Shown here in pieces: positions 27,701 through 33,700 of a stretch of 64,000 nucleotides of DNA. The DNA is from Tridacna crocea (lineage: Eukaryota > Mollusca > Bivalvia > Cardiida > Cardiidae), in contig OX031069.1 of NCBI GenBank assembly GCA_943736015.1, positions 23,317,235 to 23,381,234 of the forward strand, written 5' to 3'. Position numbers and translations under genes: made by a program. Each line of letters starts with the position of its first letter. Positions within the stretch are counted from its first letter, which is position 1. Under the pieces are notes generated by a model. It made no database searches. It saw nothing but the letters and a program-made list of their open reading frames with translations, and had not been told where the DNA came from.

Positions 27701-30700
27701 GGCCTATGGCTCTCTTGCCTCTTTTCATGTATTATTGCAGGGGACCATTTTTTCAGATGAGCCCTTTAAGGCCTATGGCTCTCTTGCCTCTTTTCATGTA
27801 TTATTGCAGGGGACCATTTTTTCAGATGAGCACTTTAAGGCCTATGTCTCTCTTGTCTCTTGTCATGAATTATTGCAGGGGTCCATTTTTTCAGATGAAC
27901 ACTGTAAGGCCTATGGCTCTCTTGTCTCTTGTCATGTATTATTGCAGGGGACCATTTTTTCAGATGAGCACTTTAAGGCCTATGGCTCTCTTGCCTCTTT
28001 TCATGTATTTTTTGCAGGGGACCATTTTGTCAGATGAGCACTTTAAGGCCTATGGCTCTCTTGTCTCTTTTCATGTATTATTGCAGGGGACCATTATGTC
28101 AGATGAGCACTTTAAGGCCTTAAGGCCTATGGCTCTCTTGTTTCTTTTCATGTATTATTGCAGGGGACCATTTTTTCAGATGAACACTTTAAGGCCTATG
28201 GCTCTTTTGTCTCTTGTGATGTATTATTGCAGGGGACCATTTTTTCAGATGAGCCCGTTAAGGCCTATGGCTCTCTTGCCTCTTTTCATGTATTATTGCA
28301 GGGGACCATTTTGTCAGATGAGCACTTTAAGGCCTATGGCTCTCTTGTCTCTTTTCATGTATTATTGAAGGGGACCATTTTGTCAGATGAGCACTTTAAG
28401 GCCTATGGCTCTCTTGTGTCTTTTCATGTATTATTGCAGGGGACCATTATGTCAGATGAGCACTTTAAGGCATTAAGGCCTATGGCTCTTTTGTTTCTTT
28501 TCATGTATTATTGCAGGGGACCATTTTGTCAGATGAGCACTTTAAGACCTATGGCTCTCTTGTTTCTTTTCATGTATTATTGCAGGGGACCATTTTTTCA
28601 GATGAACACTTTAAGGCCTATGGCTCTCATGCCTCTTTTTATATATTATTGCTAGGGACCATTTTTTCAGATGAGCACTTTAAGGTCTAATCTCTCTTGC
28701 CTCTTTCCATGTACTATTTCAGGGGACCATTTTGTCAGATGAGCACTTTAAAGCCTATGGATCTCATGCCTCTTTTCATGTATTATTGCAGGGGACCATT
28801 TTGTCAGATTAGCACTTTAAGGCCTATGGCTCTCTTGCCTCTTGTCATGTATTATTGCAGGGGACCATTTTGTCAGATGAGCACTTTAAGGCCTATGGCT
28901 CTCTTGTTTCTTGTCATGTATTATTGCAGGGGACCATTTTGTCAGATGAGCACTTTAAGGCCTATGGCTCTCTTGTTTCTTATGTATTATTGCAGGGGAC
29001 CATTTTGTCAGATGAGCACTTTAAGGCCTTAACTCTTTACCACATGAGAAAATTTTAGACTGGTTCAAATTGAAAGCATTTGCAGACGACAAAATAAAGG
29101 TGACTGAAAAATTGAAATTTGTTCTGGGAAGTGTAGAAAACACTGTGGGAAAAGGAGAAAATGCTGGTTACCAGCATTTTCTCCTTTTCCCACAGTGTTT
29201 TCAAAAGGCTTCTTTCTCAGGGGCGTCAAAAGTAGGGATTGTGTGGTAATGGGTTAAGGCCTATGGCTCTCTTGTTTCTTGTCATGTACTATTGCAGGGG
29301 ACCATTTTGTCAGATTTGCACTTTAAGGCCTATGGCTCTCTTGTCTCTTGTCATGTATTATTGCAGGGGACCATTTTGTCAGATGAGCACTTTAAGGCCT
29401 TTGGCTCTCTTGCCTCTTTTCATATATTATTGCAGGGGACCATTTTGTCAGATGAGCACTTTAAGGTCTAATCTGTCTTGTCTCTTGTGATGTATTATTG
29501 CAGGGGACCATTTTTTCAGATGAGCCCTTTAAGGCCTATGGCTCTCTTGCCTCTTTTCATGTATTATTGCAGGGGACCATTTTTTCAGATGAGCCCTTTA
29601 AGGCCTATGGCTCTCTTGCCTCTTTTCATGTATTATTGCAGGGGACCATTTTTTCAGATGAGCACTTTAAGGCCTATGGCTCTCTTGTCTCTTGTCATGA
29701 ATTATTGCAGGGGTCCATTTTTTCAGATGAACACTGTAAGGCCTATGGCTCTCTTGTCTCTTGTGATGTATTATTGCAGGGGACCATTTTTTCAGATGAG
29801 CACTTTAAGGCCTATGGCTCTCTTGCCTCTTTTCATGTATTTTTTGCAGGGGACCATTTTGTCAGATGAGCACTTTAAGGCCTATGGCTCTCTTGTCTCT
29901 TTTCATGTATTATTGAAGGGGACCATTTTGTCAGATGAGCACTTTAAGGCCTATGGCTCTCTTGTGTCTTTTCATGTATTATTGCAGGGGACCATTATGT
30001 CAGATGAGCACTTTAAGGCCTTAAGGCCTATGGCTCTCTTGTTTCTTTTCATGTATTATTGCAGGGGACCATTTTTTCAGATGAACACTTTAAGGCCTAT
30101 GGCTCTCTTGTCTCTTGTGATGTATTATTGCAGGGGACCATTTTTTCAGATGAGCCCGTTAAGGCCTATGGCTCTCTTGTCTCTTGTCATGTATTATTGC
30201 AGGGGACCATTTTTTCAGATGAGCACTTTAAGGCCTATGGCTCTCTTGTCTCTTTTCATGTATTATTGAAGGGGACCATTTTGTCAGATGAGCACTTTAA
30301 GGCCTATGGCTCTCTTGTGTCTTTTCATGTATTATTGCAGGGGACCATTATGTCAGATGAGCACTTTAAGGCCTTAAGGCCTATGGCTCTTTTGTTTCTT
30401 TTCATGTATTATTGCAGGGGACCATTTTGTCAGATGAGCACTTTAAGACCTATGGCTCTCTTGTTTCTTTTCATGTATTATTGCAGGGGACCATTTTTTC
30501 AGATGAACACTTTAAGACCTATGGCTCTCATGCCTCTTTTTATATATTATTGCTAGGGACCATTTTTTCAGATGAGCACTTTAAGGTCTAATCTCTCTTG
30601 CCTCTTTCCATGTACTATTGCAGGGGACCATTTTGTCAGATGAGCACTTTAAAGCCTATGGATCTCATGCCTCTTTTCATGTATTATTGCAGGGGACCAT

Positions 30701-33700
30701 TTTGTCAGATTAGCACTTAAAGGCCTATGGCTCTCCTGCCTCTTGTCATGTATTATTGCAGGGGACCATTTTGTCAGATGAGCACTTTAAGGCCTATGGC
30801 TCTCTTGTTTCTTGTCATGTATTATTGCAGGGGACCATTTTGTCAGATGAGCACTTTAAGGCCTTAACTCTTTACCACACGAGAAAATTTTAGACTGGTT
30901 CAAATTGAAAGCATTTGCAGACGACAAAATAAAGGTGACTGAAAAATTGAAATTTGTTCTGGGAAGGGTAGAAAACACTGTGGGAAAAGGAGAAAATGCT
31001 GGTTACCAGCATTTTCTCCTTTTCCCACAGTGTTTTCAAAAGGCTTCTTTCTCAGGGGCGTCAAAAGTAGGGATTGTGTGGTAATTGGTTAAGGCCTATG
31101 GCTCTCTTGTTTCTTGTCATGTATTATTGCAGGGGACCATTTTGTCAGATTTGCACTTTAAGGCCTTTGGCTCTCTTGTCTCTTGTCATGTATTATTGCA
31201 GGGGACCATTTTTTCAGATGAGCACTTTAAGGCCTTTGGCTCTCTTGCCTCTTTTCATATATTATTGCAGGGGACCATTTTGTCAGATGAGCACTTTAAG
31301 GTCTAATCTGTCTTGTCTCTTGTGATGTATTATTGCAGGGGACCATTTTTTCAGATGAGCCCTTTAAGGCCTATGGCTCTCTTGCCTCTTTTCATGTATT
31401 ATTGCAGGGGACCATTTTTTCAGATGAGCCCTTTAAGGCCTGTGGCTCTCTTGCCTCTTTTCATGTATTATTGCAGGGGACCATTTTTTCAGATGAGCAC
31501 TTTAAGGCCTATGTCTCTCTTGTCTCTTGTCATGAATAATTGCAGGGGTCCATTTTTTCAGATGAACACTGTAAGGCCTATGGCTCTCTTGTCTCTTGTG
31601 ATGTATTATTGCAGGGGACCATTTTTTCAGATGAGCACTTTAAGGCCTATGGCTCTCTTGTCTCTTGTCATGAATTATTGCAGGGGACCATTTTTTCAGA
31701 TGAGCCCTTTAAGGCCTATGGCTCTCTTGTCTCTTGTCATGTATTATTGCAGGGGACCATTTTTTCAGATGAGCACTTTAAGGCCTATGGCTCTCTTGCC
31801 TCTTTTCATGTATTTTTTGCAGGGGACCATTTTGTCAGATGAGCACTTTAAGGCCTTAAGGCCTATGGCTCTTTTGTTTCTTTTCATGTATTATTGCAGG
31901 GGACCATTTTGTCAGATGAGCACTATAAGACCTATGGCTCTCTTGTTTCTTTTCATGTATTATTGCAGGGGACCATTTTTTCAGATGAACACTTTAAGGC
32001 CTATGGCTCTCATGCCTCTTTTTATATATTATTGCTGGGGACCATTTTTTCAGATGAGCACTTTAAGGTCTAATCTCTCTTGCCTCTTTCTATGTACTAT
32101 TGCAGGGGACCATTTTGTCAGATGAGCACTTTAAAGCCTATGGATCTCATGCCTCTTTTCATGTATTATTGCAGGGGACCATTATGTCAGATTAGCACTT
32201 AAAGGCCTATGGCTCTCTTGCCTCTTGTCATGTATTATTGCAGGGGACCATTTTGTCAGATGAGCACTTTAAGGCCTATGGCTCTCTTGTTTCTTGTCAT
32301 GTATTATTGCAGGGGACCATTTTGTCAGATGAGCACTTTAAGGCTTATGTCTCTCTTGTTTCTTATCATGTATTATTGCAGGGGACCATTTTGTCAGATG
32401 AGCACTTTAAGGCCTTAAGGCCTATGGCTCTCTTGTTTCTTGTCATGTATAATTGTAGGGGACCATTTTGTCAGATGAGCACTTTAAGACCTATGGCTCT
32501 CTTGTTTCTTTTCATGTATTATTGCAGGGGACCATTTTGTCAGATTTGCACTTTAAGGCCTATGGCTCTCTTGTCTCTAGTCATGTATTATTGCAGGGGA
32601 CCATTTTGTCAGATGAGCACTTTAAGGCCTATGGCTCTCTTGTTTCTTGTCATGTATTATTGCAGGGGACCATTTTGTCAGATGAGCACTTTAAGGCCTA
32701 TGGCTCTCTTGTTTCTTATCATGTATTATTGCAGGGGACCATTTTGTCAGATGAGCACTTTAAGGCCTTAACTCTTTACCACACGAGAAAATTTTAGACT
32801 GGTTCAAATTGAAAGCATTTGCAGACGACAAAATAAAGGTGACTGAAAAATTGAAATTTGTTCTGGGAAGGGTAGAAAACACTGTGGGAAAAGGAGAAAA
32901 TGCTGGTTACCAGCATTTTCTCCTTTTCCCACAGTGTTTTCAAAAGGCTTCTTTCTCAGGGGCGTCAAAAGTAGGGATTGTGTGGTAATTGGTTAAGGCC
33001 TATGGCTCTCTTGTTTCTTGTCATGTATTATTGCAGGGGACCATTTTGTCAGATTTGCACTTTAAGGCCTTTGGCTCTCTTGTCTCTTGTCATGTATTAT
33101 TGCAGGGGACCATTTTTTCAGATGAGCACTTTAAGGCCTTTGGCTCTCTTGCCTCTTTTCATATATTATTGCAGGGGACCATTTTGTCAGATGAGCACTT
33201 TAAGGTCTAATCTGTCTTGTCTCTTGTGATGTATTATTGCAGGGGACCATTTTTTCAGATGAGCCCTTTAAGGCCTATGGCTCTCTTGCCTCTTTTCATG
33301 TATTATTGCAGGGGACCATTTTTTCAGATGAGCCCTTTAAGGCCTGTGGCTCTCTTGCCTCTTTTCATGTATTATTGCAGGGGACCATTTTTTCAGATGA
33401 GCACTTTAAGGCCTATGTCTCTCTTGTCTCTTGTCATGAATAATTGCAGGGGTCCATTTTTTCAGATGAACACTGTAAGGCCTATGGCTCTCTTGTCTCT
33501 TGTGATGTATTATTGCAGGGGACCATTTTTTCAGATGAGCACTTTAAGGCCTATGGCTCTCTTGTCTCTTGTCATGAATTATTGCAGGGGACCATTTTTT
33601 CAGATGAGCCCTTTAAGGCCTATGGCTCTCTTGTCTCTTGTCATGTATTATTGCAGGGGACCATTTTTTCAGATGAGCACTTTAAGGCCTATGGCTCTCT